Part shown: positions 1-7,770 of the stretch, in pieces
How positions within the stretch are numbered: position 1 is the first letter of the stretch
How the letters are laid out: every line of letters starts with the position of its first letter
Source: CAZEFK01 sp964511405
GTDB taxonomy: Bacteria > Pseudomonadota > Alphaproteobacteria > Elsterales > Elsteraceae
DNA length: 21,583 nt
Reading direction: 5' to 3'
NCBI GenBank assembly: GCA_964511405.1
Contig: CAZEFK010000125.1
Coordinates: 1 to 21,583, forward strand
Notes under the pieces: model-generated
What the model saw: only the letters and a program-made list of their open reading frames with translations
Database searches by the model: none
What the model was told of the DNA's origin: nothing
Program-made: the position numbers and the translations under genes

Positions 1-31
1 CCGCCTGACCAATTGCGCTTGCGCGCGCACG

Positions 32-51
32 ATCCCCGCCTTCGCGGGGAT
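32..51. repeat. REP-like palindrome downstream of the TRAP operon
   Basis: Two perfect 8-base arms, ATCCCCGC and GCGGGGAT, surround a CTTC loop and are followed by GACGG. This resembles a dispersed extragenic palindrome common in GC-rich proteobacterial genomes (from memory of such genomes). It lies about 85 bases beyond the stop codon of the TRAP large permease, so the hairpin could protect or end that transcript. There is no T-run on either side, so it is not a classical intrinsic terminator. The rest of 1-136 shows no gene I can support. Confidence 0.6.
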
Positions 52-136
52 GACGGCGGGGGGCTGGGGCTGAGACGGCTCGCCCGGAGTTTTGCCCCTG
101 TTATGCCAACGGGCCTCCGATGCAATGGATCGGCGC

Positions 137-1435
137 TTACATATGCGCGGGCAGCCAGGTCGACAGCTCCGGCACCGCGATCAGGATCGCCAACCGCAGG
201 ATGTCGGTGACGACGAACGGGATCACGCCGGTGAAGATGGTCGCGATGCGGGCGTCGCGGACCACGCTCTTGATCACGAACACGTTCATGCCGACCGGCG
301 GGTGGATCAGGCCCAGCTCGACGGTCATGACGATGATCACGCCGAACCAGATCGGGTCGAAGCCCAGGGCCGTGATCACCGGAAAGATGATCGGGATGGT
401 CAGGATCACCATGGCCATGGCGTCCATCACGCAGCCCAGGGCCAGGTACATCAGCATGATCACGACCAGCACCTGGTAGCGCCCGAGGCCGAGGCCGGTC
501 AGGAACGCCGTCACCTGCTGCGGCGTCTGGGTGATGGTCAGGAAATAGCCGAACAGCAGGGCGCCGATCAGGATGCTGAAGATCGCGGCACTGGTCCGCA
601 GCGCCCGCAGCAGGCACTCCAGACATTGCCGGCCGCTGAGCCGCCGGCGCACCACCGCGATCAGGAAGGCGCCGCCGGCGCCCATGCTGGCGGCCTCCGT
701 GGCCGTGAACACGCCGCCATACAGGCCGCCGATCACGAACAGGAACAAGAGGCCGATCGCCCACACGCCGCGCACCGCCGCCCAGCGCTGGGCCCAGGGC
801 GTGCGCGGCGCGCGCGGCAGGTAGCGCGGGCGGGCGGCGCCGATGGCCGTGATCGTCAGGATGTACATGCCGGCCGCAAGGATGCCCGGCACCAGCCCGG
901 CCATGTACAGCCGGCCCACGTCCTGCTGGGTGATCAGGCTGTAGACCGCCAGCACCAGGGACGGCGGCAGGATGGCGCCGAGCGTGCCGCCGGCGGCGAT
1001 GACGCCGGTCGCGAAGCTCTGGGGATAGCCGAAGCGCCGCATCTCGGGATAGGCCACGGCCGAGAAGGTGGCCGCGGTCGCCACCGACGAGCCCGAGATC
1101 GCGGCGAAGCCCGAGCAGGCGGCAATGGTCGCCATGCCCAGCCCGCCCTTGCGATGGCCGAGGAAGCTGTTGGCGGCGTGGAACAGCTCGGCGCTCATGC
1201 CCGAAACCGAGGCGATCGTGCCCATCAGCAGGAACATCGGGATGACCGCGAAGCCGGCATCGGTGGCGGTGCGGATCGGCGACTGCGCCAAGAGCTTCAG
1301 CGCCGGATCCAGGCCGACCATGGCCGCGAAGCCGGCGACGCCGACGGCCCCCATGGCGAACCCGATCGGCACGCGCAGCACCATCAGCCCGAACAGGGCC
1401 AGGAAGCCGACGATCGCGACCAGGCTGGGGTCCAT
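137..1435 (-). CDS. dctM: TRAP transporter large permease (DctM family)
   Basis: This 432-residue integral membrane protein matches the usual length of DctM subunits (about 425-430). It forms the transport channel of a tripartite ATP-independent periplasmic (TRAP) transporter, which imports organic anions using a sodium gradient. The translation is a run of about 12 hydrophobic segments with family signatures: a GFAMG element near residue 27, a small-residue loop with SGSSVATAATFS around residues 114-125, a GGTLGAILPPS hairpin near residue 150, and a C-terminal HPPVGMNVFVIK element. It is the last gene of the operon, 51 bases after the small permease. The substrate cannot be read from this subunit. 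Confidence 0.95.
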   Translation of the reverse strand: MDPSLVAIVGFLALFGLMVLRVPIGFAMGAVGVAGFAAMVGLDPALKLLAQSPIRTATDAGFAVIPMFLLMGTIASVSGMSAELFHAANSFLGHRKGGLGMATIAACSGFAAISGSSVATAATFSAVAYPEMRRFGYPQSFATGVIAAGGTLGAILPPSLVLAVYSLITQQDVGRLYMAGLVPGILAAGMYILTITAIGAARPRYLPRAPRTPWAQRWAAVRGVWAIGLLFLFVIGGLYGGVFTATEAASMGAGGAFLIAVVRRRLSGRQCLECLLRALRTSAAIFSILIGALLFGYFLTITQTPQQVTAFLTGLGLGRYQVLVVIMLMYLALGCVMDAMAMVILTIPIIFPVITALGFDPIWFGVIIVMTVELGLIHPPVGMNVFVIKSVVRDARIATIFTGVIPFVVTDILRLAILIAVPELSTWLPAHM

Positions 1436-1486
1436 GATCGTCCTATCGCGCCGCAGAGGGCCGACCGCGAGGGCCGTCGGCGCTCA

Positions 1487-1984
1487 TCAATGCGACGCCG
1501 CGACCACCGGGCCGCCGTCGGCCGGCCCGTCGCGGAGCTGGCGGGCCAGGCGCACCAGCAGCAGCAGGACCGCGCCGGCGATCCCGATCCAGGCGACGGC
1601 GTAGAACGGCCACACCGGCAGGCGCAGGTCATAGGTCGCCTCGGCGCTGGCGCGGGTGTCCAGCACCTTGCCCGCCATCGCCCAGGCGAACGCCGCCAGG
1701 CAGACCAGCGAGACCCCGGTGCCCAGCAGGTCCAGGGCGTGGCGGCCGCGGCGCGGCAAGGCACCCCACAGCAGGTCGACGGTGATGTGGTCGCCGCGAT
1801 AGCTGGTCACGGCGATGCCCCAGAAGATCAGGATGCCCAGGAAGTTGCGGCCGAGGTCATAGGCGTCGGGGATCGACCAGGCGAACAGATAGCGCAGCGC
1901 CACCGACACGAAGGTCAGCGCCGTCACGAACGCCAGGAAGGCCCCGGCCAGGCGCTCGGCGCCGGCGATCAAGCGGTCGGCCAT
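1487..1984 (-). CDS. dctQ: TRAP transporter small permease (DctQ family)
   Basis: This 165-residue membrane protein has four hydrophobic segments at about residues 12-30, 46-62, 84-104 and 123-145, the standard DctQ topology. Family features include RYLF after the first helix, GDHITVDL after the second, and a PVWPFY element ahead of the last. It partners the large permease in the membrane complex. Its start codon lies 8 bases after the stop of the substrate-binding gene, which indicates cotranscription and probably coupled translation. Confidence 0.93.
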   Translation of the reverse strand: MADRLIAGAERLAGAFLAFVTALTFVSVALRYLFAWSIPDAYDLGRNFLGILIFWGIAVTSYRGDHITVDLLWGALPRRGRHALDLLGTGVSLVCLAAFAWAMAGKVLDTRASAEATYDLRLPVWPFYAVAWIGIAGAVLLLLVRLARQLRDGPADGGPVVAASH

Positions 1985-1992
1985 GGCGGGGC

Positions 1993-3018
1993 TCAGTACC
2001 CGGCGTGGTACTGGGCGACGGTGGCGTCGAGCTGCTTCCAGGCCGCCTCGGGGTCGAGGCCGGCCTTGCGCACGCCGTCGGCCCAGCTCCGGCGCAGGGG
2101 CTCGGCGGCCTTGCGCCAGGCGGCCAGCTGGTCGGGGCTGAGCGGCACAAGCTCATGACCGGGCTCGGCCTGGATCTTGGCGCGCCCGGCGGCTTCGAAA
2201 TCGGCCCAGGGCCCGGCGAAGCGCACCGCCCAGTCGGTGGTGCAATGGCTGTCGACGGCTTTCTTCTGGGCGGGCGCCAGGCCGTCATACCGCGCCTTGT
2301 TCATGACCCACACGAAGGTCGAGACGTAGAGCGGCGCGTCCAGGTGGTACTTCACCACCTTGTCGATCCCGAACAGCACCGTCGAGCCCCAGGGGAAGAA
2401 GATCGCGTCGGCGACCCCGCGCTCCAGCAGGTCGCGGCTGCCCGGCGCCGAGGCCTGGACATTGTTGCCGCCGAGCATGGTGACGAAGGTGCCCATGGTG
2501 GCGTCGGACGGCCGGATCTTGAGGCCGCGGATGTCGTCGGGCAGCACGATCTTCCGGCGCGCGTGCAGGGTGCCGGGGTCGTGGACGAAGGCGAAGCAGT
2601 AATGGACGTCCTTCATCTCGCGCTCGGCATAGGCGCGGTACCAGGCGTCGAGGGCGGCGGTGCCGGTCTTGCCGTCGTGGAACAGGAACGGCAGTTCGCC
2701 GGCGGCGATCACCGGGAAGCGGCCGGGCTGGTAACCCGGATTGACATAGGCCAGGTCGGCGATGCCGTCCCGGGCCATGTCGTAATGGTCGAACGCCTTG
2801 CCCAGCTGCTCGGCCGGGAAGATCACAGCGGTCACGCTGCCGCCGGTCTCGGCCTTGATCGAGTCCGCCCAGTCCTGCATCGCGGCCTGCAGCGGGTGCG
2901 ACGGCGGCACCCAGTGCGACAGCTCGAGCTGCACCGGCTTGTCCTGCGCCTGGGCGGGGACGGTGGCGGGCGCGGCCAGGGCCGCGGCAAGCGCGAACGC
3001 GATGGTCCAAGGTCGCAT
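1993..3018 (-). CDS. dctP: TRAP transporter periplasmic substrate-binding protein (DctP family)
   Basis: This 341-residue secreted protein begins with a clear signal peptide, cleaved after about residue 25 (PAQAQ). It captures the ligand in the periplasm and delivers it to the permeases. The body follows the DctP pattern: a strand with LELSHWVPPSHP at 31-42, and GLKIRPS at 165-171, whose Arg169 is at the position that normally forms a salt bridge with the ligand carboxylate. This suggests an organic acid as substrate. The C-terminal half keeps the FFPWGS and YVSTFVWVMN elements typical of the second lobe. A purine-rich stretch precedes the ATG. The gene lies 29 bases after the MarR gene. The ligand class beyond a carboxylate is unknown. 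Confidence 0.94.
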   Translation of the reverse strand: MRPWTIAFALAAALAAPATVPAQAQDKPVQLELSHWVPPSHPLQAAMQDWADSIKAETGGSVTAVIFPAEQLGKAFDHYDMARDGIADLAYVNPGYQPGRFPVIAAGELPFLFHDGKTGTAALDAWYRAYAEREMKDVHYCFAFVHDPGTLHARRKIVLPDDIRGLKIRPSDATMGTFVTMLGGNNVQASAPGSRDLLERGVADAIFFPWGSTVLFGIDKVVKYHLDAPLYVSTFVWVMNKARYDGLAPAQKKAVDSHCTTDWAVRFAGPWADFEAAGRAKIQAEPGHELVPLSPDQLAAWRKAAEPLRRSWADGVRKAGLDPEAAWKQLDATVAQYHAGY

Positions 3019-3047
3019 GGGCCCTACCCTCCCCAGTTGGTCTTGAG

Positions 3048-3533
3048 TTAGTCGGTCTTGAGTTCGGTGGCGATGCGCTGCAGGTGCTTGAGGAATTGCG
3101 CCTTGTTGGCGGCCCCGATGATGCGGTCGAGCTCGCGGTCGTGGGCCGCGGCGTGGACCATCAGCTCGCGCAGCACCGCCTGGCCTGGTGCGGTCAGCTC
3201 CAGGGTCCAGCTGCGCCGGTCGCCGGGCGCCTGGCGGCGCTGCACCAGCCCGCGCGCCTCCAGCCCGCGCAGCGACGGCGTGATCGACGACTTGTCGCGG
3301 GCGCTCATGCGGCTGAGCTCGGTCGGCGTGACGCCGGGATTCTCGGCGATCAGCACCAGCAGGGCGAAGCGGCCGGGCTTGAGGTCGGCATAGCCGACGC
3401 GCCGGGCGAAGGCCTGGAACGAGGCGTCCTGCGCCAGGCGCAAATGAAAGCCGATCATGTCGGCCAGCGGGCCGAGGCTGAGCCCGGACGCAGCACCCGC
3501 CACCGGCCGCGCCTGATCGGCAGCCTGGCTCAT
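3048..3533 (-). CDS. MarR family transcriptional regulator
   Basis: This 161-residue winged-helix DNA-binding protein is the first gene of the TRAP operon. Residues about 55-120 form the MarR core: a recognition-helix region with TPTELSRMSARDKSSITPSLRGLEARGLV and a wing with the GDRRS turn followed by LELTAPGQAVL. The outer helices would form the dimer interface. A GGAGG ribosome site sits 5 bases before the ATG, which supports this start. Since it is cotranscribed with the transporter, it probably controls the operon and responds to the imported compound or a related one. That is inference from gene order. The ligand is unknown. Confidence 0.92.
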   Translation of the reverse strand: MSQAADQARPVAGAASGLSLGPLADMIGFHLRLAQDASFQAFARRVGYADLKPGRFALLVLIAENPGVTPTELSRMSARDKSSITPSLRGLEARGLVQRRQAPGDRRSWTLELTAPGQAVLRELMVHAAAHDRELDRIIGAANKAQFLKHLQRIATELKTD

Positions 3534-3583
3534 GGCCCCCTCCCCGCCCTGCCGTCGGCCCGGTATCGCGCCGCGGCGGTTCT

Positions 3584-3593
3584 TCGCTAGCGA
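3584..3593. promoter_or_regulatory. Palindromic candidate operator upstream of the MarR gene
   Basis: A perfect 10-base palindrome, TCGCTAGCGA, lies about 50 bases upstream of the MarR start codon, where an autoregulatory operator would be expected. MarR proteins bind palindromes of 16-20 bases, and only the central 10 are perfect here. No convincing -35/-10 pair could be placed around it. A second short dyad, GGCGGC-gct-GCCGCC, lies nearby at about 3660-3674. The rest of 3534-3700 holds no supported gene. Confidence 0.3.
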
Positions 3594-3706
3594 TTACGGT
3601 GCCTCAAGCGGGGCGAGGCCGCAAGATGGTTTTTGCTCAAACTACTTCATGCATAGCTGGCGGCGCTGCCGCCGGCCGGGAGCGGCGACGAGGCCGAGTT
3701 GGCGTT

Positions 3707-3742
3707 GCTCCTGGTCCAGGCGGCATCGCCTGGACCAGGAGC
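3707..3742 (-). terminator. Long perfect hairpin just after the 381-aa gene
   Basis: Two perfect complementary 15-base arms (3707-3721 and 3728-3742) flank a 6-base loop. The stem begins 7 bases past the stop codon of the minus-strand gene at 3750-4895. Position and stability suggest a transcription end or a barrier to RNA decay. It lacks the T-run of a textbook intrinsic terminator in either direction, so it may act as a processing hairpin or mark a repeat element. Confidence 0.5.
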
Positions 3743-3749
3743 GATGACG

Positions 3750-4895
3750 CTAATTCGTGCTGCTGGGCGTCGATGCCCCGAGATGGCTCTTCGCGTATTT
3801 CTGAACTTCGCCGGTCAGATCCTTAGTAATAGAATCCTTGTTCTTGTGGAATGTATCTGCGACCAGCTTCAGCAACGGGTCCGGCGTACCGGTCTCAACC
3901 ACAGTCACGCTCGCCACGAAGCTGTTGTGTCGCTCGGCGCCCTCGCTCCACGGCGGCAACGGCGCGGTGACCCCGAGCAGGACCGGCTTGTCGCCGGTCT
4001 TATCTCCCGTGCCAAATTCCCCGAACGCTTGATAAATCACCTTGTCGGCCACCGGCGCAACCGGACCGACATCGGTGTTCTTGATCCGGGTCGTCAGGAT
4101 GCCGCCACTGACGACACCGGCGTCGGACTCGCCCTTGTTGCCAAAGATGCGCGCAACGTCGGCGCTGAAGTTGATTTGAATATTCTTGTACTTCACTTCG
4201 GGATGCTGGCTATCGACGATCGTCGTTTCCGCTCGAATCGAGTCGAAACTCGGATAAAAAATCCGCAGAGGCCGGACCGTGATGTACTCCGGCATGCCAG
4301 GCCGCTTTTGGTTCGGGGCGAACGACCGCTCGCGCGGCTCATACAGGATCTGCCCGATGAAGTCGGCATCCAACTTCGATATCGTATTGTTCCCCGACGT
4401 GGTCTTTACCATACGTGTATATCTGAAGCACAGCGCTGATCGCGTTGCGGGATCGAAAGAGGCGTTCGACGATCCAAGCAGGCCGTAAAGATCGCCGTTA
4501 GCTGACGTCGACCACGTTTTGTTATATTTTTTGAGCTGATTCTGGAGTACTTCGTCGATTTTGTCGACCGCGGCGGATACTGCCTTCTGGGCGAGCCAAT
4601 CGACGACGGCCGCCACGATGGTTGCTCCGGGAAGCACGCTGGCAATTGCTTCGTGAGACGCGCTTTCGATCAACGCTGGTGCTTGGCAGGTCGTGCCGAC
4701 GGTAGGAAAGGCGATATCGAGCTTTTTCAATGCCGCGGAGATCGGATCGGTGCCGTAGGTCCAGGCCTCGCCGCTCTGGACGAAGGATAGCGACTCCACG
4801 AATATCGTCTTGGCTCTTTGGGCGTGGACCGGTCCTGCAAGGACCATCGTGAATCCGACCGCCGCAGTCGCGGTTATGATCAGCGGCATGCGCAT
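3750..4895 (-). CDS. Secreted protein of unknown function
   Basis: I do not recognise a family for this 381-residue protein. The N terminus is a good signal peptide with cleavage after about residue 25 (PVHA/Q), so it is probably periplasmic or secreted. The mature part has two cysteines (70 and 156) that could pair. A helical stretch at about 80-127 is followed by a beta-rich, polar middle and a lysine-rich, probably helical tail (about 345-375). There are no transmembrane segments or catalytic motifs. Base composition is visibly lower in GC than the transporter genes (4141-4200 is 28 of 60 G/C by hand count), which fits recent acquisition. A GGGGGA ribosome site precedes the first ATG. A second ATG two codons later is possible. 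Confidence 0.75.
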   Translation of the reverse strand: MRMPLIITATAAVGFTMVLAGPVHAQRAKTIFVESLSFVQSGEAWTYGTDPISAALKKLDIAFPTVGTTCQAPALIESASHEAIASVLPGATIVAAVVDWLAQKAVSAAVDKIDEVLQNQLKKYNKTWSTSANGDLYGLLGSSNASFDPATRSALCFRYTRMVKTTSGNNTISKLDADFIGQILYEPRERSFAPNQKRPGMPEYITVRPLRIFYPSFDSIRAETTIVDSQHPEVKYKNIQINFSADVARIFGNKGESDAGVVSGGILTTRIKNTDVGPVAPVADKVIYQAFGEFGTGDKTGDKPVLLGVTAPLPPWSEGAERHNSFVASVTVVETGTPDPLLKLVADTFHKNKDSITKDLTGEVQKYAKSHLGASTPSSTN

Positions 4896-4959
4896 CGCGT
4901 TCCCCCGTTTGGTGATTTCCGGAGGCGTTGGCCAGTAGCCCGGCTCGGGCCTCGCAGGC

Positions 4960-5017
4960 TTATACGTGCATATATATGATCTTATTTCTAGTATAATGTC
5001 GTGATTTTGATCAAAAT
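4960..5017. promoter_or_regulatory. AT-rich candidate promoter region with a 14-bp palindrome
   Basis: The spacer between the 381-aa gene and the propeptide-like gene (4896-5099) contains an unusually AT-rich core. It includes a perfect 14-base palindrome, ATTTTGATCAAAAT, at 5004-5017, and TATAAT on the plus strand at 4992-4997 (read as ATTATA on the minus strand, with TATACT overlapping). The only downstream minus-strand gene is the secreted 381-aa protein, so this is its likely promoter and operator. No properly spaced -35 box was found, so promoter placement is tentative. Confidence 0.4.
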
Positions 5018-5099
5018 ACCCATATGTGGCGGATAGCCACTAAGCACCTCGCGCTGGGGTTGACGGGGCGACCCTACCAGGTTGGGCTGCGGGAGGTGT

Positions 5100-5354
5100 T
5101 CAACGCAGGTGCCGCTCGGCCGGCACTTCGGCGGCCTCCACAGAAGCGTTGCTGCGCAGCCGCTCGATCAGCGCGGCGGCCGCCCTCTCGTCGGCCATCT
5201 CGGCAAACCACAATCGGCGCAGCCCCGGCGCCTTTGCACCGGGGCTGACGCGACCGACGCCGAGCACGCCTGGCATCGTCCGGATCTCGAGGCCTATTCT
5301 GGCCTGCCGCTGGTCGGGAATGCCTTCGGCGAAAGTGATCATCACGCTGAACAT
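5100..5354 (-). CDS. Small protein resembling a free-standing subtilisin propeptide (I9-like)
   Basis: This 84-residue protein starts 13 bases after the stop of the peptidase-subtilase gene, so it is very likely cotranscribed. Its layout (strand, helix, strand pair, helix, strand) fits the small ferredoxin-like fold of I9 inhibitors and propeptides, which chaperone and inhibit S8 proteases. Its last 25 residues resemble the segment just before the catalytic domain of the neighbouring protease. Both show an ER pair, a helix, then SVE, VP and R-x-L (SVEAAEVPAERHL here, SVESVSRVPVRYLL there). There is no signal peptide. It may be a cytoplasmic inhibitor or folding partner of the upstream subtilase. 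The resemblance is by eye only, and the Shine-Dalgarno site (AGCAGG) is moderate. Confidence 0.65.
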   Translation of the reverse strand: MFSVMITFAEGIPDQRQARIGLEIRTMPGVLGVGRVSPGAKAPGLRRLWFAEMADERAAAALIERLRSNASVEAAEVPAERHLR

Positions 5355-5367
5355 CGCGACCTGCTGT

Positions 5368-7770
5368 CTAGGACAGGAGCGTCATGAGGTTGATCCGTCC
5401 CGCGCCATAGTCAACGGTGAAGTCCGCCCCATTCATGCCACCGACCTTGTCCGCCGACGACGCCAGGGCCTGGCGGACATCGGCGGGCGACGGCTTCTGA
5501 CCCGCGGCCACACGCTTGGCGATCCATAGCGCCGCTGCTCCGGAAACGTGCGGCGTGGCCATTGAAGTCCCATCCCAGGCATCAAAGTCGACCTCGCGCG
5601 CCATCGGAAGGCCCTGCCGCGGCTGCCCGTCGGAGCCCAAGGCAGCATAGAAACCCGTCTGGCCGGGATAGCGCGGCAAGGTTGACCAGATCGCCTTGCC
5701 CGGCGCGCATACCGAGATGTGGTTCCCGAAATTGGAGAAGATTGTAACGGCATCGTCGAGCCCGGTGGCGCCGACCGCGATCACTCCCGGCAAGGCGGCG
5801 GGATAGGATGTCGGGCTGCCGGACTGACGCTCGTTGCCCATGGCCGCGCAGATCGTCACACCCGCCTCGACCAGCTGGTCGAACAGCGATTGCTCGACCT
5901 TATCGGGCACACCCGGACCGCCGATGCTGAGATTGATGACGTCGACCGGCGCATCGAGACAGCCGGCCAAGGCACGCCGATACAGAATGGGATTGACCAC
6001 GTAAATGTAGCCACCCAGGCTCGGAATGTACGTGGGCGTGTCGTCGAATATCTTCCAGACGCTCAGACGGCATTGGCAGATGCCTTTGACCGAGTCGGCG
6101 GCAGTTATCAGAGCCGCTATCGTTCCCGAGACATGCGTGCCATGCCCGATCAGGTCCTGGCTCGAGACCGGCACGGTCAGGTCCGGGTTCTGCCAGTGAT
6201 ACCCGGCCACGCGTAGGCTGGGGTGCTGATCGTCCACGCCCGTGTCCAGCACGGCAACATTGATGCTGGTCGCGTCGGTAAACCCCGGCCGAGCGCGGGC
6301 ATCCCGCCATCGGATCTTCTGCAAGTTCCAAAGGACGTCCGCGGCGGGTGGAACGGCCTCGATGCTCGGTTCGCCGGGTACCGTTCGCGCCCGGCCGGCA
6401 AGCAGGTACCGAACGGGCACGCGGGAAACCGACTCGACCGATGGATCGCTGGCCAATGCCATGTGCAGCTGCCGTTCGTGACCCGGCTCCATTTGCAGGA
6501 AGCTTGCGTGGCCCGAAACGTCGGTATCCGGGAGGCTGTCGTCCCGAACGGTCATCGTCGCCACGGCCGGTATTGGCATCCCTGGCGGGATCGCGGACGA
6601 CTTGCGGGATCGCAGCGGCACGACACCCTTGAGCAGACCGGCCCGCTCGAAGAAGGAAACGGCGCTCAGCCCCGAGGTCGGTGGGGCTTCGGCCGCGCTC
6701 GTCGCCATCGCGACCGTCGGGTGGACGGCGGCGTGGCGCATGCGCACCACCAGAAGGCCCTCGTGATAGGCCGGGAGTGCCTCCGTCGTGAACACTCTTG
6801 CGGAAATGTTGGGCATCCGGTGCTCTGCCGGTCGAGGCGTCACCATTGCCGGTGCGGCGACCGCGGGCGTCGCCGCGATCGGCGCTGCCGGCAGTTCGAC
6901 GATGTCGGTGATGTGCGGATCTGCCGGAACCGGTCGATCCGGGCCCATCCACGTCCCTTCGGCCTGCCGGTGTTCACCGCTTCCCGTTACCGTGACATTG
7001 GCGAACCCGTACCCTTGGAAGCGCGAGGCGATCATCGCGTTGTCCGCGAAAGCGGACTCCCACCGGCTGAGCACGACCGTCGCGCGGTAGCGATGGCCGT
7101 AGCGAAGGGTGATGGTTCCGCTGGCTGCGGCGGGCGCAACTGCCATCGCGATGGCCGGCTCCACAACTCCGTGGCGGACATCTCGGCCAAGCAGATAGAC
7201 GGCCGCCTTGGCTTGCCAGCCGGCTCCGTCCCAGGGCAGCGATACCGGCCCGATCCCGCCACGGGACTCGAGCGTCGCGCCGTTGGCGATCAAGACCACG
7301 TGACCGATGTTGTGGCCCGAGTCGCGCGGCGAGAGGAACGCGATCCGAACCAACCCATCGGTCAGCTTGCCATCGGCGATGCTCGACAACGCGAACCCTC
7401 GGCCCTGGATCCAGTCGTGCTGGACGACCGAGCCATCCGGGAACGGTAGCGACGGTGTCGTCGACAACCGGACGGCCTCGCGGACGAAGCCACTGCAGTC
7501 GACCTTCTGAAAATCACGGCCCGGAACCGCGCCGAAGAAGGGCACCTTGGCGCCCAGGCCATAGGCGACATGGGCCGCGCGACACGCGGCCAGGAATGCC
7601 TGGGCACGCGCTAGGTCAAACGGAATGGGCGCGCCCGTCATGGCGACCATGGCGCCCTCGGCTCCCCAGCCGATCGCGCCGATATTGGCTAAGATCCGGG
7701 CCGATCCAAGGTCGGCCGTGGGTCCAACCTCGCTTGGACCCGGAGCGGCAGGATCGAGATCGTCAGTCAT
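5368..7770 (-). CDS. NlpC/P60-like cysteine peptidase fused to an S8 subtilisin protease
   Basis: This 800-residue protein joins two peptidase modules. Residues about 50-200 look like NlpC/P60: DCSGFVREAV with candidate nucleophile Cys92, and GHVVLI with His157. Residues about 215-280 form a small unassigned domain. Residues about 335-458 resemble an I9 propeptide. Residues 500-800 are a complete S8 domain with Asp509 (VAVLDTG), His543 (GHGTHVSG), oxyanion Asn646 (AAMGN) and Ser736 (GTSMATPHVSG). All triad residues are present, so activity is expected. There is no signal peptide or membrane helix, unusual for a subtilase, so it probably acts in the cytoplasm or leaves by a non-classical route. 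Its ATG overlaps the flavoprotein stop (ATGA). Context suggests processing of a protein made by the same operon, which is inference. Confidence 0.88.
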   Translation of the reverse strand: MTDDLDPAAPGPSEVGPTADLGSARILANIGAIGWGAEGAMVAMTGAPIPFDLARAQAFLAACRAAHVAYGLGAKVPFFGAVPGRDFQKVDCSGFVREAVRLSTTPSLPFPDGSVVQHDWIQGRGFALSSIADGKLTDGLVRIAFLSPRDSGHNIGHVVLIANGATLESRGGIGPVSLPWDGAGWQAKAAVYLLGRDVRHGVVEPAIAMAVAPAAASGTITLRYGHRYRATVVLSRWESAFADNAMIASRFQGYGFANVTVTGSGEHRQAEGTWMGPDRPVPADPHITDIVELPAAPIAATPAVAAPAMVTPRPAEHRMPNISARVFTTEALPAYHEGLLVVRMRHAAVHPTVAMATSAAEAPPTSGLSAVSFFERAGLLKGVVPLRSRKSSAIPPGMPIPAVATMTVRDDSLPDTDVSGHASFLQMEPGHERQLHMALASDPSVESVSRVPVRYLLAGRARTVPGEPSIEAVPPAADVLWNLQKIRWRDARARPGFTDATSINVAVLDTGVDDQHPSLRVAGYHWQNPDLTVPVSSQDLIGHGTHVSGTIAALITAADSVKGICQCRLSVWKIFDDTPTYIPSLGGYIYVVNPILYRRALAGCLDAPVDVINLSIGGPGVPDKVEQSLFDQLVEAGVTICAAMGNERQSGSPTSYPAALPGVIAVGATGLDDAVTIFSNFGNHISVCAPGKAIWSTLPRYPGQTGFYAALGSDGQPRQGLPMAREVDFDAWDGTSMATPHVSGAAALWIAKRVAAGQKPSPADVRQALASSADKVGGMNGADFTVDYGAGRINLMTLLS

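Noticed and set aside
92..2158. 688-codon plus-strand open frame
   Set aside because: It runs antisense through three clear TRAP genes, and the product is a His/Asp/Arg/Gly-rich low-complexity string typical of GC-rich shadow frames.
5024..5248. Plus-strand 74-codon ORF overlapping the I9-like gene
   Set aside because: The product is Arg/Pro-rich with no motif. The minus-strand frame has a structured, protease-related sequence.
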